A stretch of 64,000 nucleotides of DNA from Flaccisagitta enflata (Eukaryota; Chaetognatha; Sagittoidea; Aphragmophora), in the NCBI GenBank assembly GCA_965153355.1, contig OZ231128.1, forward strand, positions 29,698,001 to 29,762,000, read 5' to 3'. The translations under genes were made by a program, and so were the position numbers. This document shows, piece after piece, positions 45,133-57,110 of this stretch (position 1 is the stretch's first letter; every line of letters starts with the position of its first letter). The notes beneath the pieces were generated by a model. The model ran no database searches and had not been told where the DNA came from. It saw only the letters and a list, made by a program, of their open reading frames with translations.

Positions 45133-45455
45133 GGCAGCGGCCCCGAAGGGGACGAAGTCCTGTAGAACACAGGGGGACTTTCGTTCGTTCGTTTGTTTGT
45201 TTGTTCGTCTGTTCGTCCCCCTACATCGTCGCCTTACATCAGCCTTCTTAGACCTCAGTTTAGGCTCTTGAAGGCCTTCAGTAAGCCCTCTATAGCATCT
45301 TATCCACTTCTTCAGGCAGGACAAACAAAAGTCCCCCTGTGTTCTACAGGACTTCGTCCCCTTCAGGGCCACTGCCCTGCTGCCCCTCACTCCAATTCAC
45401 AATCACTCAAAGCAGGGCAACGGGTATCGCTGACCACATATTGCCCCTGGGCGAC
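45133..45455 (+). mobile_element. Family M element, short nested copy
   Basis: GGGCAGCGGCCCCGAAGGGG and AAGTCCTGTAGAACACAGGG, a (GTTC)n tract, a short core, inverted CCCCTGTGTTCTACAGGACT, and tail AAAGCAGGGCAACGGGTATC. Confidence 0.8.
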
Positions 45456-45470
45456 CTGTTGTCATTTTTG

Positions 45471-46225
45471 GGCAGCGGCCCCGAAGGGCATGAAGTCCTG
45501 TAGAACACAGGGGCACTTTCGTTCATTCGTTCGTTTGTTCGTTTGTTCGTTTGTTCGTTCGTTCGTTCTATCGTTCGTCCGTTCGTCCACCCCCTCATCA
45601 GGCCCCTCAGGCCTCAAATCTGGCCTCTGAGACCTCAAGTCTGGCCTCTCAGGCCTCAAATTCAGCTTCTCAGGCCTCAAATCCAGCCTCTCAGGCCTCA
45701 AATCCGGCCTCTCAGGCCTCAAATCCGGCCTCTCAGGCCTCAAATCCGGCCTCTCAGGCCTCAAATCCAACCTCTCAGGCCTCAAATTAAGCTTCTCAGT
45801 CCTCAAATTAGGCTTCTCAGGCCTCAAACCTGGCCTCTCAGGCCTCAATATGGGCCTCTCAGGCCTCAAATCAGCTATCTAAGCCTCAATTTATTGCTCT
45901 CAGGCTTCAAATCAGTCCTCTGACCTTTCAAGCCTTAATCCAGCTCTCTCAAGCCTCAAGTCAGCCCTCTCAAGCTTCCGATTGGCATTCTGAGGCCTTA
46001 CATCAGCCTTCTTAGACCTCAGTTTAGGCTCTTGAAGGCCTTCAGTAAGCCCTCTATAGCATCTCATCCACTTCTTCAGGCAGGATGAACGAGAGTCCCC
46101 CTGTGTTTTAAAGGACTTCGTCCCCTTCGGGCCGCTGCCCTGCTGCCCCTAACTCCAATTCACAATCACTCAAAGCAGGGCAACGGGTATCACTGACCAC
46201 ATATTGCCCCTGGGCGACCTGTTCC
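45471..46225 (+). mobile_element. Family M element, long minisatellite
   Basis: Same ends as the previous copy. The minisatellite 45600-45960 has a unit CTCAGGCCTCAAATCCGGCCT of about 21 bp, 15 or more copies, nearly identical in the centre. 45985-46225 repeats the core and right end of the 45133 copy almost exactly. Confidence 0.85.
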
Positions 46226-46785
46226 ATGTTATTTAATGAGGGTTTAAAAAACAGAGCATCCTGGACAGAAAATAGGCGGACAGGACAGAGGGATGGATAA
46301 ACGGATGGACGGATGGATGGATGGACTGATTCCCCCTATGTTCTACAGGACTTCCTCCCCTTTCGGGGCCGCTGCCCTGCTCCCCCTCAACCAAAATCAC
46401 ATACTACTCAAGTAGGGCCCGGTTACCGCTGACCACTCACTGCCTTTGGGCTGCTATTTGATTTCATACATAAAGATTTTTCTGTCTCTGTTCTGTTTCT
46501 GTTCTGTTTCTGTTTTCTGATTTATCTGTTTTTACCTTATAAAAAGGCTAAATATTCTATACTACTTAGTTTTTCAGTATATCATTCTTTGTTTCATATG
46601 TAAAAGAGGGGGCTAATCAGGAGGTAAAACAGGCAATATAGTTTTTCAATTTTGTAAGCGGCCCGGGCGCTAATTAGAGGAAAAAAGGTAATTTAAAATC
46701 CGCTTCACAGTTATAATGAATTTTTGCAACTGGATCTTTCGAGTGGTATTGATGATTACTAAATCACTCAGGAAGCAAAACGTTA

Positions 46786-47092
46786 CCTGTCAGACTGCAA
46801 AAAGAAAAAAAAAACTCATGTCACTGGAACAAAGAACATGAGAACCATCGAACAAAACTATACACGTCAGACTGCAAAGAAAAAAAACACCTCATGTCAC
46901 TGGAACAAAAAACATGAGAACCGTCGAACAAAACTATACTTGCCAGACTGCAAAGAAATCTCATGTCACCGGAACAAAGAACATGAGAATCATCGTACAA
47001 AACGATACACGTCAGACTGCAAAGAAATCTCATGTCACTGGAACAGAGAACATGAGAATCATCGTACAAAACGATACACGTCAGTCTATACT
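46786..47092 (+). repeat. Tandem repeat, 65-75 bp unit, about 4.5 copies
   Basis: Unit GTCAGACTGCAAAGAAATCT then CATGTCACTGGAACAAAGAA and CATGAGAACCATCGAACAAA. The frames across it (46838-47374) are therefore repetitive; no domain. Confidence 0.9.
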
Positions 47093-48238
47093 AGAAAACT
47101 CTTGTTTCCTCCGCTGTCGCTTGATGCGTATCATAAAGCGACAAGGGCAAAAGGAGAAGAGAAAAAAATGAGCTTTTTTTTTCTTTTTGTCGAGTCTGGT
47201 TCCTTTTTTGGCGAGTCCCAGTGGTGGCAGAGAGAAACAGTTACGAATTTGTTCCAAATATCCTTGTCTTTTTTTCTTCCTCTCTATTCTTTTTTTTTTT
47301 TGTCCGTTCCTCCGTTCTTTTGTCATGCTTTGTTTACTCCATTGTCGAGCGTGGTGAGTTCTTTTCCATTGTGAAGCAATTCCCGAAATCATTACCTCCT
47401 CTCTTTTGGCAATTAGGTTTAGCTTGATGATCCGGTCTGATGGCAAGGTTCCCTTGGCTAATGCTCTACTCTCGCCGATTCGTTTAACTCATCCTTTTTT
47501 TTTTGGGGGGGGGAGGGGAGGAGGGGGGGGCGAGGGAAAGAGGTGGAAAAGGGGGAGGGGAGGGGATCTCATTGGCCACGAAGAAGCCGATGACCTTTAG
47601 AAGCAATGACATGAGGGAAATTTCTTCCTGCTCACCTCAACCTCTTGTTTGTATCTAGAAAAATTCAGAAACCGATCTTTAGATTTTATTTCCGACCACA
47701 AAATCCTAGGGTTATGTGTATCCTCACCTTGACTCTCAGTCTACATTCAAAAGGCCTAAATGATTGAGGCTTTATATCTCAGAATCAAAGATCAGAATGA
47801 ATGCAGTATTTTATATGGTAGTATGACTAGTATCAGCCTTTTTGCGCAACGGTCACCGTTAGCGATCTTACGTTTTGCGTCAATTCTGTACTCTGACGAG
47901 TGTTTGATTACTAGCTTACAAGTTACACGAAGCTAACCGCCCTAAAAGTGTAGCTCCCCCCCTACAGCCTCAACCATTGAGTCAATTAAGATAAACAGGA
48001 TAGAGAGTGTACGAGAGTGAGGGAAATTGCAGGATTTGCATTTTCTGAATTTCAATAAAGAATGCATTTTTTTTCTAGGGCTATTTCTCAAGACTGGGTA
48101 TGGGTCTCAAAAAAAGTTCTGACTACGCTAATTGTGTTGACAAAAGCTTTCATTCCCTATTCTTTATACAGGCCTATATAGTATATATCCTTCTCAACGT
48201 AGTGACAGGCCTGAGCTATATAGCATTTTTGTCAGCTA
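47093..48238. other. No gene recognised
   Basis: T-rich and G-rich tracts (47499-47562), otherwise ordinary. GGCCACGAAGAAGCCGATGA at 47572 is a possible relic of a family M end. Confidence 0.35.
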
Positions 48239-48239
48239 T

Positions 48240-48356
48240 ACAATACCAATACAATACTTTCAAGTATTGGGACAATACAATACAATACCAATACAATACA
48301 ATATCCATTAAAATTGTATACAATACATTATCATTGAATACAATACAATACAATAT
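48240..48356. repeat. (ATACA)n array
   Basis: Imperfect AATACAATAC repeats. Confidence 0.9.
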
Positions 48357-48480
48357 CTAATCACTTATAAATAGTTTTAATAATCAGTATTAAGTATGGA
48401 AAAGTAATCTTTTTATCTGTTTGTCAGTCTGTCTGTCTGTTTGTTTCTTTCTCTCTCTTTTATATTCTCTCTTTTTTTTT

Positions 48481-48596
<116 letters not shown>

Positions 48597-48629
48597 CATT
48601 TTCTCTCTTCTCTCTCTCTACTATGGATT

Positions 48630-48832
48630 TTTACGCGACTCTACACCCCGTTTTGTCCATCCGTCCGTCGGTTGGTCTGTCGGTCACACTTTTACTTTTT
48701 TTATCAATTTTATTCCCTTAAGTCATTTTAAGTCATTTTAGAGTATAGTTAGTCATTCTAAGTCATTCTAAGTCATGCTAAGTCATTCTGTAAGTCTCGC
48801 ACGCGACTTATAGGTGTTGGCCTTGTTGATCT
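48630..48832 (+). mobile_element. Family H subfamily D element
   Basis: ACGCGACTCTACACCCCGTT, a GTCCGTCGGTTGG tract, a (TAAGTCATTC)n array of about 10 bp, and TCTCGCACGCGACTTATAGG with TGTTGGCCTTGTT. Confidence 0.85.
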
Positions 48833-49010
48833 TCTTCCTGTACCTCATCTTCAACCTCCTAGCTTCTAGCCACTAATTGTTACTGTCATAGATTCTTATT
48901 CTTCCCCTTCCTCTTTGTATATTCCAACCCACTTAAACTTTCATAAGTTCCTCTTCATCTTTTCATCCCTCACCTACTTTTACTTTGAGCAAATCCTCTT
49001 CCTCTCCTTT

Positions 49011-49528
49011 TGGGCAGCGGCCCCGAAGGGGCCAATGACCTATGCTTTCACACAGAAGAAAATTCTCCTCCTTCTCTTTCTCCTCCTCCTTCTTCTTCGT
49101 CCACCCCCTTCAAAGCTCATATTCTAGTCTTGAGGCTCAAATCCCTACCTTGAGGCCCAAATCCTAGTCTCAAGGCTTAAATTCTAGCCTCAAGGCCCAA
49201 ATCCTAGCCTCAAGGCTCAAATCCCAGCCTCAAAGCTCAAATCCCAGCTTTGGGGCTCAAATCTTAGCCTCGGGGCTCAAATCCCAACCTCAAAGCTCAG
49301 ATCCCAGCCTCTAGGCTCACATCTCAACCTCAAGGCTCAAATCCCTACCTCAAGCCTCAAATTCCAGCCTCAAGGCTCAAATCTGATTGTTGATGCTCAC
49401 TTTCAAGCCTAGATCCTCAAAAATTACTGAGCATAGGTCATTGGCCCCTCTCACCATAACACATCAACATATACTCACATAGGGGCAACGGGTACCGCTG
49501 ACCATCTAACACTTTTGCGTCTATTATC
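49011..49528 (+). mobile_element. Family M element, CATAGG subfamily
   Basis: TTTTGGGCAGCGGCCCCGAA, GCCAATGACCTATGC, and a minisatellite of about 20 bp with GGCTCAAATCCCAGCCTCAA (49110-49400). The right end AGCATAGGTCATTGGCCCCT is cut short, then tail CATAGGGGCAACGGGTACCG. Nearly the same as the copy at 51. Confidence 0.8.
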
Positions 49529-49778
49529 TCTTACTTCCTTCATTTCTTTTGTTCTTCCTCAGACCTTTGAATGCTTCTCCTCTTCCTCCTTATCTCATTC
49601 AATCTTTCTGTCATATATTTCACTCTCCTCAGATCAACTTTTCTGTAATATTGTATAATATTGTATTGTATTGGAAAAATTACAAAATAAGCTACAGTGG
49701 AAATCCGATATAACGGTCTTTAAGGGACTTGGGAATTTTGGCTGTTAAATCAGAATGTTGTAAAATTGAATTATCACA

Positions 49779-50709
49779 TTTTTAGTCGCGTGCACGCGAC
49801 TCTACAACCCGCTCCGTCAGTCCGTCGGTCGGTCGGTCCGTCGGTAACACTTAGCTTTTTTGCGACGTTTTTGGTCATTTTGGGCTGTCTGGAGTTATTT
49901 TGAATCTTTTTTTTTGTGGTCTAAGTCTGGTCTAAGTCTGGTCTAAGTCTGGTCTAAGTCTGGTCTAAGTCTGGTCTAAGTCTGGTCTAAGTCTGGTCTA
50001 AGTCTGGTCTAAGTCTGGTCTAAGTCTGGTCTAAGTCTGGTCTAAGTCTGGTCTAAGTCTGGTCTAAGTCTGGTCTAAGTCTGGTCTAAGTCTGGTCTAA
50101 GTCTGGTCTAAGTCTGGTCTAAGTCTGGTCTAAGTCTGGTCTTAGTCTGGTCTAAGTCTGGTCTAAGTCTGGTCTAAGTCTGGTCTAAGTCTGGTCTAAG
50201 TCTGGTCTAAGTCTGGTCTAAGTCTGGTCTAAGTCTGGTCTAAGTCTGGTCTAAGTCTGGTCTAAGTCTGGTCTAAGTCTGGTCTAAGTCTGGTCTAAGT
50301 CTGGTCTAAGTCTGGTCTAAGTCTGGTCTAAGTCTGGTCTAAGTCTGGTCTAAGTCTGGTCTAAGTCTGGTCTAAGTCTGGTCTAAGTCTGGTCTAAGTC
50401 TGGTCTTAGTCTGGTCTAAGTCTGGTCTAAGTCTGGTCTAAGTCTGGTCTAAGTCTGGTCTAAGTCTGGTCTAAGTCTGGTCTAAGTCTGGTCTAAGTCT
50501 GGTCTAAGTCTGGTCTAAGTCTGGTCTAAGTCTGGTCTAAGTCTGGTTTAAGTCTGGTTTAAGTCTGGTTTAAGTCTGGTTTAAGTCTGGTTTAAGTCTG
50601 GTTTAAGTCTGGTTTAAGTCTGGATTAAGCCAATAAAGTGATACAATAAGGAGTCAGGTCAATTCAGTTATCTTTGTCTCGCACGCGACTTATAGGTGTT
50701 GGCCTTGTT
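49779..50709 (+). mobile_element. Family H subfamily D element, giant array
   Basis: TTTTTAGTCGCGTGCACGCG, a GTCGGTCGGTCGG tract, TAACACTTAGCTTTTTTGCG, then the 11-bp array, then TCTCGCACGCGACTTATAGG and TGTTGGCCTTGTT. At 931 bp it is over four times a normal copy because of the array. Confidence 0.92.
49918..50630 (+). repeat. 11-bp minisatellite GGTCTAAGTCT, about 65 copies
   Basis: Almost perfect array. The last eight or so units read GGTTTAAGTCT. Two units carry CTTAG instead of CTAAG, 264 bp apart, exactly 24 units. Confidence 0.97.
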
Positions 50710-51552
50710 AAGTAAAATTTAAGTAAAATCAATAAGGCAAATATTTATGCCCAATGAATTGCAATGGTTAACTATTTGTGCAATTGGCAAACAGAGCAAC
50801 AGATTAACAGATATAACCTCTGAGGCATCTGCCTCAATTTGACAGGTGGAACAAAATTCCCCACTTGACTCAAACTGAAAAATATGGAAGAGGGCCATAT
50901 GAGCCCTCATTGATATTCAGGAAGCATCTTCCCATATAAAATACTATTAAGCGAGCTAAAAAATTATTCAACATTTTTATTTAAATTTTGATTTAGATTT
51001 TTTTAAATAAAAAATGACCGTTGTTTGGTAATATTCTATTGAATGTGTAATTCTTTTCACTCTTTTTCCTTGTAGTTGTACAATTTTTTATTTCAAATTT
51101 TCCTTTGTTATACAAAATCTTGGCTGAATAATAGATAATTATAGAATAACTACTATCAATCTTTTTTTGACATTCTATATTGATGTTTTTAAATTAGGTG
51201 TAAATTTTCCATGGGACGAAAAAACAGTGCCTGTAAATCAGGTTTGGCTGTTCAATCAGGTGTTGTTAAATCAGGAAAAATCAACATGGTAAAAGTTTTG
51301 AAAATTTTGGGACCTAGGCATTTTAGTTGCTAAATCAGAAATGCTATTAAATCAGGTGCTGATAAGGCAGTAGTCCACTGTATATGTATCGGGAAAACCC
51401 AATACACAAGAATATTGTAAACCCTATATCGATACACAATACAATCGCTCAGGCCTGCTTAGTGATTGAGGCTGCAGGGGGGGGGCTACACTTTATGGGA
51501 TGTTAACTTCTTGTATCAAACTTTCGTCTGTACTAAGTACTAACAGCTTTTT

Positions 51553-51735
51553 GGGCAGCGGCCCCGAATGGGACGAAGTCCTGTAGAACACAGGGGGACT
51601 TTTGTTCGTCCGTCCATCTGTCCATTTGTTTGTCCGTCCATCCCCCAAAGCCCTCTCAGGCCTAAAATCTGCCCTCAGGCCTGCTTTCTGTCCTCTCAGG
51701 CCTTAAATCTGCCCTCTCAGTTAGATTCAAGGCTT
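51553..51735 (+). mobile_element. Family M element, left part only
   Basis: GGGCAGCGGCCCCGAATGGG, AAGTCCTGTAGAACACAGGG, a GTCC tract and four minisatellite units; the right end is missing, cut by the next copy. Confidence 0.75.
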
Positions 51736-51738
51736 TTT

Positions 51739-52245
51739 GGGCAGCGGCCCCAAAGGGCCAATGTCCTGTAGGACACAGGGGGGAATTTTGAGACGTCCAT
51801 CCTTCCGTCCATCCTTCTGCCCCCCCCCCCCTTGGCCATCGGAGCCTCAAGTCTCAGGCCTGATTTTGGCCCTCTGAGCCCTCAAATTAGCCCTTTTAGA
51901 CCTCAATTTAGCCTTCGAGAGCTCAAATCAGCTCTCCAGACCTCATATATGCCCTCAAGACCTCAAGTCAGCCCTCCAGACCTCAGATCCACCCTCAAGG
52001 CCTCAAATCAACTCTTCAGGCCTCAAATTTGTCCTTAGGCCTCAAGCCTGCCCCCCCAAACCTCAAATCTGCGCTTTTGGACTAAAGTCTGCCATCCCAA
52101 CTTTAAATCCGCCTCAGGACGTCTCGAAATTCACCCCTGTGTCCTACAGGACATTGGCCCTTTAGGGCCGCTGCCCTGCTCTCACTCCACTACTTCATTT
52201 GATCACTCCAAGCAGGGCATCGGGTTCCGCTGACAATGTGCGATC
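51739..52245 (+). mobile_element. Family M element, GTAGGACAC subfamily
   Basis: Same ends as 43306: GGGCAGCGGCCCCAAAGGGC, GTCCTGTAGGACACAGGGGG, minisatellite 51850-52100, inverted end 52116-52174, tail AAGCAGGGCATCGGGTTCCG. Confidence 0.88.
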
Positions 52246-52261
52246 CTTGGATGGCTAGTTT

Positions 52262-52378
52262 AATGTCTTTGCGGTTTTTGGCCTCACTACTCCTGCCCAA
52301 ATGCTCTAGTCAACTCAAATACAGCCCCTGCCCACTCGCACGCGACTGGATAGCCATGTATACGGCCTTGTTTCATAG
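52262..52378 (+). mobile_element. Family H subfamily A tail
   Basis: GGCCTCACTACTCCTGCCCA, CTCGCACGCGACTGGATAGC and GTATACGGCCTTGTTTC; head missing. Confidence 0.75.
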
Positions 52379-52411
52379 GCCCGTATGCCTGATGCCAGTT
52401 TACTGGACTGC

Positions 52412-53195
<784 letters not shown>

Positions 53196-53357
53196 TTTTT
53201 AGTCGCGTGCGCGTGACTCTATAACCCCCTATGTCGGTCGATTGGATGGTCGGATGGTCGGTCGGTCGGTCACGCTTAGCTTCTTTTTTTTTTTTTTTTT
53301 TTGCGTTTGTGGGGGGAGTTAGCACTTCCGCTCCTGCCCTAATGCTTGGATAGCCTT
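53196..53357 (+). mobile_element. Family H head, truncated
   Basis: TTTTTAGTCGCGTGCGCGTG, a GGTCGGTCGG tract, a T run and TCCGCTCCTGCCCTAATGCT; then cut by the next element. Confidence 0.75.
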
Positions 53358-53638
53358 TTTTAGTTGCGTGCACGCGACTCCACAACCCACTCTGTCCGTC
53401 TGTCGGTCGGTCTGTTGGTCTGTCGGTCTGTCGGTCTGTAGGTCGGTAACTTTTAGCTTTTTTTCGTTGTTTCACGTCATTTTAAGTCATTTCAAGCCAT
53501 TTTAAGTTATTTAAAGTTAATTCAAGTCAATTTACATTTAGTCTCTTAGTCTTTTGGTCTTTTGGTCTTTTAGTCTTTTAGTCTTTTGGTCTTATGGTCT
53601 TGACAACCGCACGCGACTGTAAGGTGTTGGCCCTGTTT
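53358..53638 (+). mobile_element. Family H subfamily D element
   Basis: TTTTTAGTTGCGTGCACGCG, a GGTCGGTCTGTTGG tract, TAAGTCATTT units, then (TTAGTCTTTTGG)n, and CCGCACGCGACTGTAAGGTG. In this copy the array unit has turned into a different 10-mer. Confidence 0.85.
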
Positions 53639-53639
53639 A

Positions 53640-53921
53640 TCACTACCCCTGCCCACCTGCACGCGACTTCGGTAGCCGTGTTTCCGGCCTTTTAAAAAAC
53701 AAGGCCGGATACACGGCTACCCCAGTCGCGTGCGGGTGGGCAGGGGCCATAATTGAGGTCAGCGGAACATTTGGGCAGGAGCAATAAGGCCAAAACCCCC
53801 ATTAACGCCGAAAAAGTAAAGTGTGACGGACCGACGGACCGACGGAGGGACCGACGGACGGACGGACCGACGGATGGACCTACAAAGCGGGGTGTAGAGT
53901 CGCGTAGCACGCGACTAAAAA
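53640..53921 (-). mobile_element. Family H subfamily A: tail piece plus full copy
   Basis: 53640-53697 is an isolated tail in plus orientation (CTGCCCACCTGCACGCGACT). 53698-53921 is a complete minus-strand copy: AACAAGGCCGGATACACGGC, AAAAAGTAAAGTGTGACGGA, GGGGTGTAGAGTCGCGTAGC. The two meet tail to tail. Confidence 0.88.
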
Positions 53922-54139
53922 CCTTAGGCTCCATTTGCGATTTCCTTTGGTTGTCCACGAGCTGCAGAATTATGCAAAAAAAAAAAAAAAAAAAAGATAC
54001 CTTATGCATGGTATTGATGGAGTGGGGGACTGAACGATAAGCGTAAAGAAGCCCTTTCATGAAGATGTCTTTGCGAAAGGAGACACTGTAAGGAGAGAAA
54101 AAAAGTAGAAGCAATTATATAAATCATAAATTATAATTA

Positions 54140-55545
54140 TCGGGAAAAAAAGTCGAAGTCAGTCTTCGACTTTTTGACATATTCGAGAGAAACAGGGTTT
54201 TCATTTTCTTATGGGAAAGTTGAGGGTCACAACCGACCGAATGTGGCCTCCAATGAAATTGATAGGGTAAGTAAATTCAATAATTCTCTTTCATTTGGCG
54301 CCAAGCAGAATGCTCTACAACAAATATTATTTACGAAAATTGCAAATTGAATTTTTTTCAATTTTTTATGATTTTAAGTATGATCAATAAAGGAGTGTAT
54401 TTATGTTTGTTTGAGCATGCAAATACAAGAAAACATACATATGAGCATAACTGCTCATCTGTGAGGGTGTTTTGGAGGATTCTCGCTCATTTAGCTTATT
54501 TAGCTCATTTAGCTCAGTTTCTTTTTTGTATTTCAAATATGATAAATTAATAAATGTTTTGATATATGTTTAAGAAAGCAGATACTAAAAAGCATATCAG
54601 TGAGTGTAACTGCTCATCTGTGAGAGTGTTTTTAAGCATTTTAGCTCACTTAGCTCATTCAGCTCAGTTTTTTTTCTGATCTTTAATGGGATAAATAAAT
54701 GTTTTGATGGGAGCATGTAAATACAAGAAAGCATGTCAGTGAGCATAGGTGCTTGTCTGGTTGAGTGATTTTGAGCATTTTAGCTCATCTAACCATAAGT
54801 GCAATAAAAATGGCCGATTTTTGAAAGGTCTGTAAAGGATCAAAAATTCATCTAAACATAGCAAAATTTATGACACTTTGAAAGCCCTCCAAAAGATCTT
54901 TCATTTGAAACTTTTGTGGGACCACTAACTCAATGAATATGCAAATGAGAGTAAGATTAGCAAAACCGCTTAATTTTGAAACTGCCCATGGTGTCTTTAC
55001 AAAGTTGCATAAAAAATCACAGAAGACGCTGCCCTACATTGATAAAAATTGAATGGATATTGGGGCAAATACAGGTCAACTAGCCCCTAAAATTTCATCG
55101 AAATCAATTAAGATCTTCTATCATTTTTACTCATCTAAAACATTTCAGAAAATCTGAGTGACAAATTCAGCCCTTTTTTCATGAGGTGGCAATTTAGTTG
55201 TTAGCCCTTAATCTGTCATATTTTCTGAAAGAATTGAGAAAAAATTTGTTGCATGGACTCAAATGAAAGATAATTTTGGTATGTTTTTATAATGCATGAA
55301 TTTTAGGATGGTCCCAAGAATCTTTTGACCAAAACCTGTGCTCAAAGCTGTTGAAAAATCGGCCATTTTTATTGCACTCATGGTTAGCTTATTTGGCTCA
55401 GTCCTATTTCTCTCTGATTTTCAGTGCAATCAATACATACAATTGCTCTTGATTTGATCTAATAGACAAAAAATAAAAACTTGGTGAAAAGCGACCAATG
55501 CTTACGACTTTTTTCCTCACGGCGACAGCCGCCATTACTGGTATA
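54140..55545 (+). mobile_element. AAAAAGTCGAAG-hairpin element, copy 2
   Basis: Same ends as copy 1 (23405): hairpin AAAAAGTCGAAG-TCAGT-CTTCGACTTTTT, TTACGACTTTTTTCCTCACG and GACAGCCGCCATTACTGGTA. It has three internal repeats with GAGCATAACTGCTCATCTGT (54425, 54595, 54735) instead of two, plus the inserted foldback 54792-55384. Confidence 0.8.
54792..55384. mobile_element. 593-bp foldback MITE with TA TSD, empty site known
   Basis: ACCATAAGTGCAATAAAAAT followed by GGCCGATTTTT, and the inverted match. TA at 54790-54791 and 55385-55386. Copy 1 of the host repeat reads CTTACCTAGCTTATTTGGCT across the site with a single TA. Confidence 0.93.
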
Positions 55546-55689
55546 AATATGATTAATACAGTCAAAAGAAAATCAATACTGTAGAACAAGAAACAGAAAC
55601 TCTCTCATTGAAGGCGGCCAAGGTGGTTACAAGCCGACTGCCGAACAAACAACGTCATACTTCCTTCGTAGAATTACACAAACATCAAA

Positions 55690-55740
<51 letters not shown>
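55690..55740. repeat. (GA)n microsatellite
   Basis: About 24 GA units. Confidence 0.95.
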
Positions 55741-56990
55741 CATCATATAGAAAAATTGTGAATGAAATAAAATCATCTTCAGTAGCCTAACAACAGTTTA
55801 GGCGATGTCATAAAAAAGTTCTTTATGTATACCGAAATTCTTATATCGCCGCGTTTCTTTCCTTTCAATTTCTCATATAAACTATATCATTTGCTCATAA
55901 ATAAAAAAAACTGCATGCTTAGATATTGAAAATTGGTGAAAAATCAAAGAAGGGAGTTGTTTTCTTTAGGATCCCTTTTGAAGAAATCACTTTTGACTTT
56001 CTGCTTAAGTATTAGAAAAAAAAATTCAAAAGATTAATTTTTTTTCATGTCACTGAAATATGTAGGGTAACGCTCCATTTTAGGGTCTCCCAGCGGCGCT
56101 AATCTTTACACATGCAGAGGGATATGGCTAAAAATCATGTTTACAGATGATCCATGAAAAAAGATTTGCCCTGGAACCCCTATAAATTGTCACCGCCACC
56201 CACCCCTTCCCCATGTAAAAAAACATAAGGAACAAAAATTCCTCCTGTGCATTTTTTATGGGATGTGAGGGGGTGGCGGCGGTCCCAAGGCCCAGTTTTT
56301 GTTGTGGTATATCTGCATATATACATGATTTCTCTAAGATAGAGAACTTGGCATGAACTCTTATTATGATAATCTTCAGTATATCACTATATGTATTTTT
56401 ATCACCATATGTTCCTTACTCACTTGTCCATATTTGTTCATGGAACGTATAGCGTACGTGTATTAGGAACCTTACTTCTTCTTTTTCTGCGGCTGCGCGT
56501 GTGCGTGTTGTTTGTTCGCAGGCGGCTAAAAAGAAAAAGAAAAGAAAAAGCTTTTTTCCTCCTTCGCTGCCGCCGCAAAGAATTTGATGCGATTTTAACG
56601 CAACAATTTTGCAAGGACGTGAGCCGCATATTCCAACGTTGCCAAGGATGTATAAAAAAAGAACTGAAAATAAATAACTGAAAAATATAGGAGATGGTAT
56701 GAGAAAAAGGATTAAAGGAAAAGAGTGGGATATATATATCGAAAGGATTTGGATTTGAGTGCAGGCAGAAGAAAAGGGCCAGACAAATAGATGGACAGAT
56801 AGACAGATAGATAGACAGATACAGTACGATGGGAGCAATAAGGGCAGTACAAAGAGGGCCTTCTATACTCTGTTTGAAGGAAAAACATAAAGCTTTAGTT
56901 TCTCTGAAAGCTGATGGTTCAAGGTATTGAGTGAACACAAAATTCCACACCAAGTGATTAGAAAGAAAACTGACAATTAATTACTAATTA
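55741..56990. other. No gene recognised
   Basis: AT-rich with a GGATGTGAGGGGGTGGCGGC tract at 56262. Frames on both strands at 56391-56953 lack domains. Confidence 0.4.
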
Positions 56991-56997
56991 TAGCATG

Positions 56998-57110
56998 TGG
57001 AGCAATAGCCCTGTTGGTAGAGTGCCGTACTTGAAGGAAGCAATTTCCTTCTCTTTAGAGTCACAGGTTCAAATTCAGAGAAGTGTTGCACTATTTGGTC
57101 AAGCGTTACA
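56998..57110 (+). mobile_element. tRNA-derived SINE head or tRNA pseudogene
   Basis: TAGCCCTGTTGGTAGAGTGC resembles a tRNA D-arm/pol III A box, and GGTTCAAATTC (57067-57077) a B box, about 50 bp apart. The stems do not fold as a complete tRNA. Downstream sequence to about 57230 may be the SINE body. Confidence 0.5.

Larger units (their letters stand above)
44608..46440 (+). mobile_element. Family M element, GTAGAACAC subfamily, outer copy
   Basis: Left end CGGCGGCCCCGAAGGGGATG, AAGTCCTGTAGAACACAGGG and a CTGGCTTC/ATCCTGG minisatellite. The matching right end CCCCCTATGTTCTACAGGAC plus GGGGCCGCTGCCCTGC and tail sits at 46325-46440, so the two copies between are probably insertions. Confidence 0.6.
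44460..46689. mobile_element. TIR element (ACC..AGCGCCC) carrying nested family M copies
   Basis: ACCGTATTTCCTCTTATTAG followed by CGCCCC (44460) pairs with GGGCGCTAATTAGAGGAAAA followed by AAGGT (ending 46689). AAT flanks both ends. The interior beyond the ends is occupied by family M elements. Confidence 0.65.
49695..51380. mobile_element. pogo/Tc1-type element with TA TSD, split by family H
   Basis: CAGTGGAAATCCGATATAAC at the left and GGCAGTAGTCCACTG at the right, flanked by TA at 49693-49694 and 51381-51382. GTTAAATCAG motifs occur near both ends. A minus-strand frame at 50719-50910 (63 residues) is not recognisable as a transposase. Confidence 0.7.

Noticed and set aside
45462-45923. 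Frames with repeated RPERPDL or PLRPQI units
   Set aside because: They follow the 21-bp family M minisatellite, which is open in several frames; not a repeat protein.
50719-50910. 63-residue minus-strand frame inside a pogo-type element, possible transposase
   Set aside because: No DDE or helix-turn-helix motif visible; kept only as a remark.
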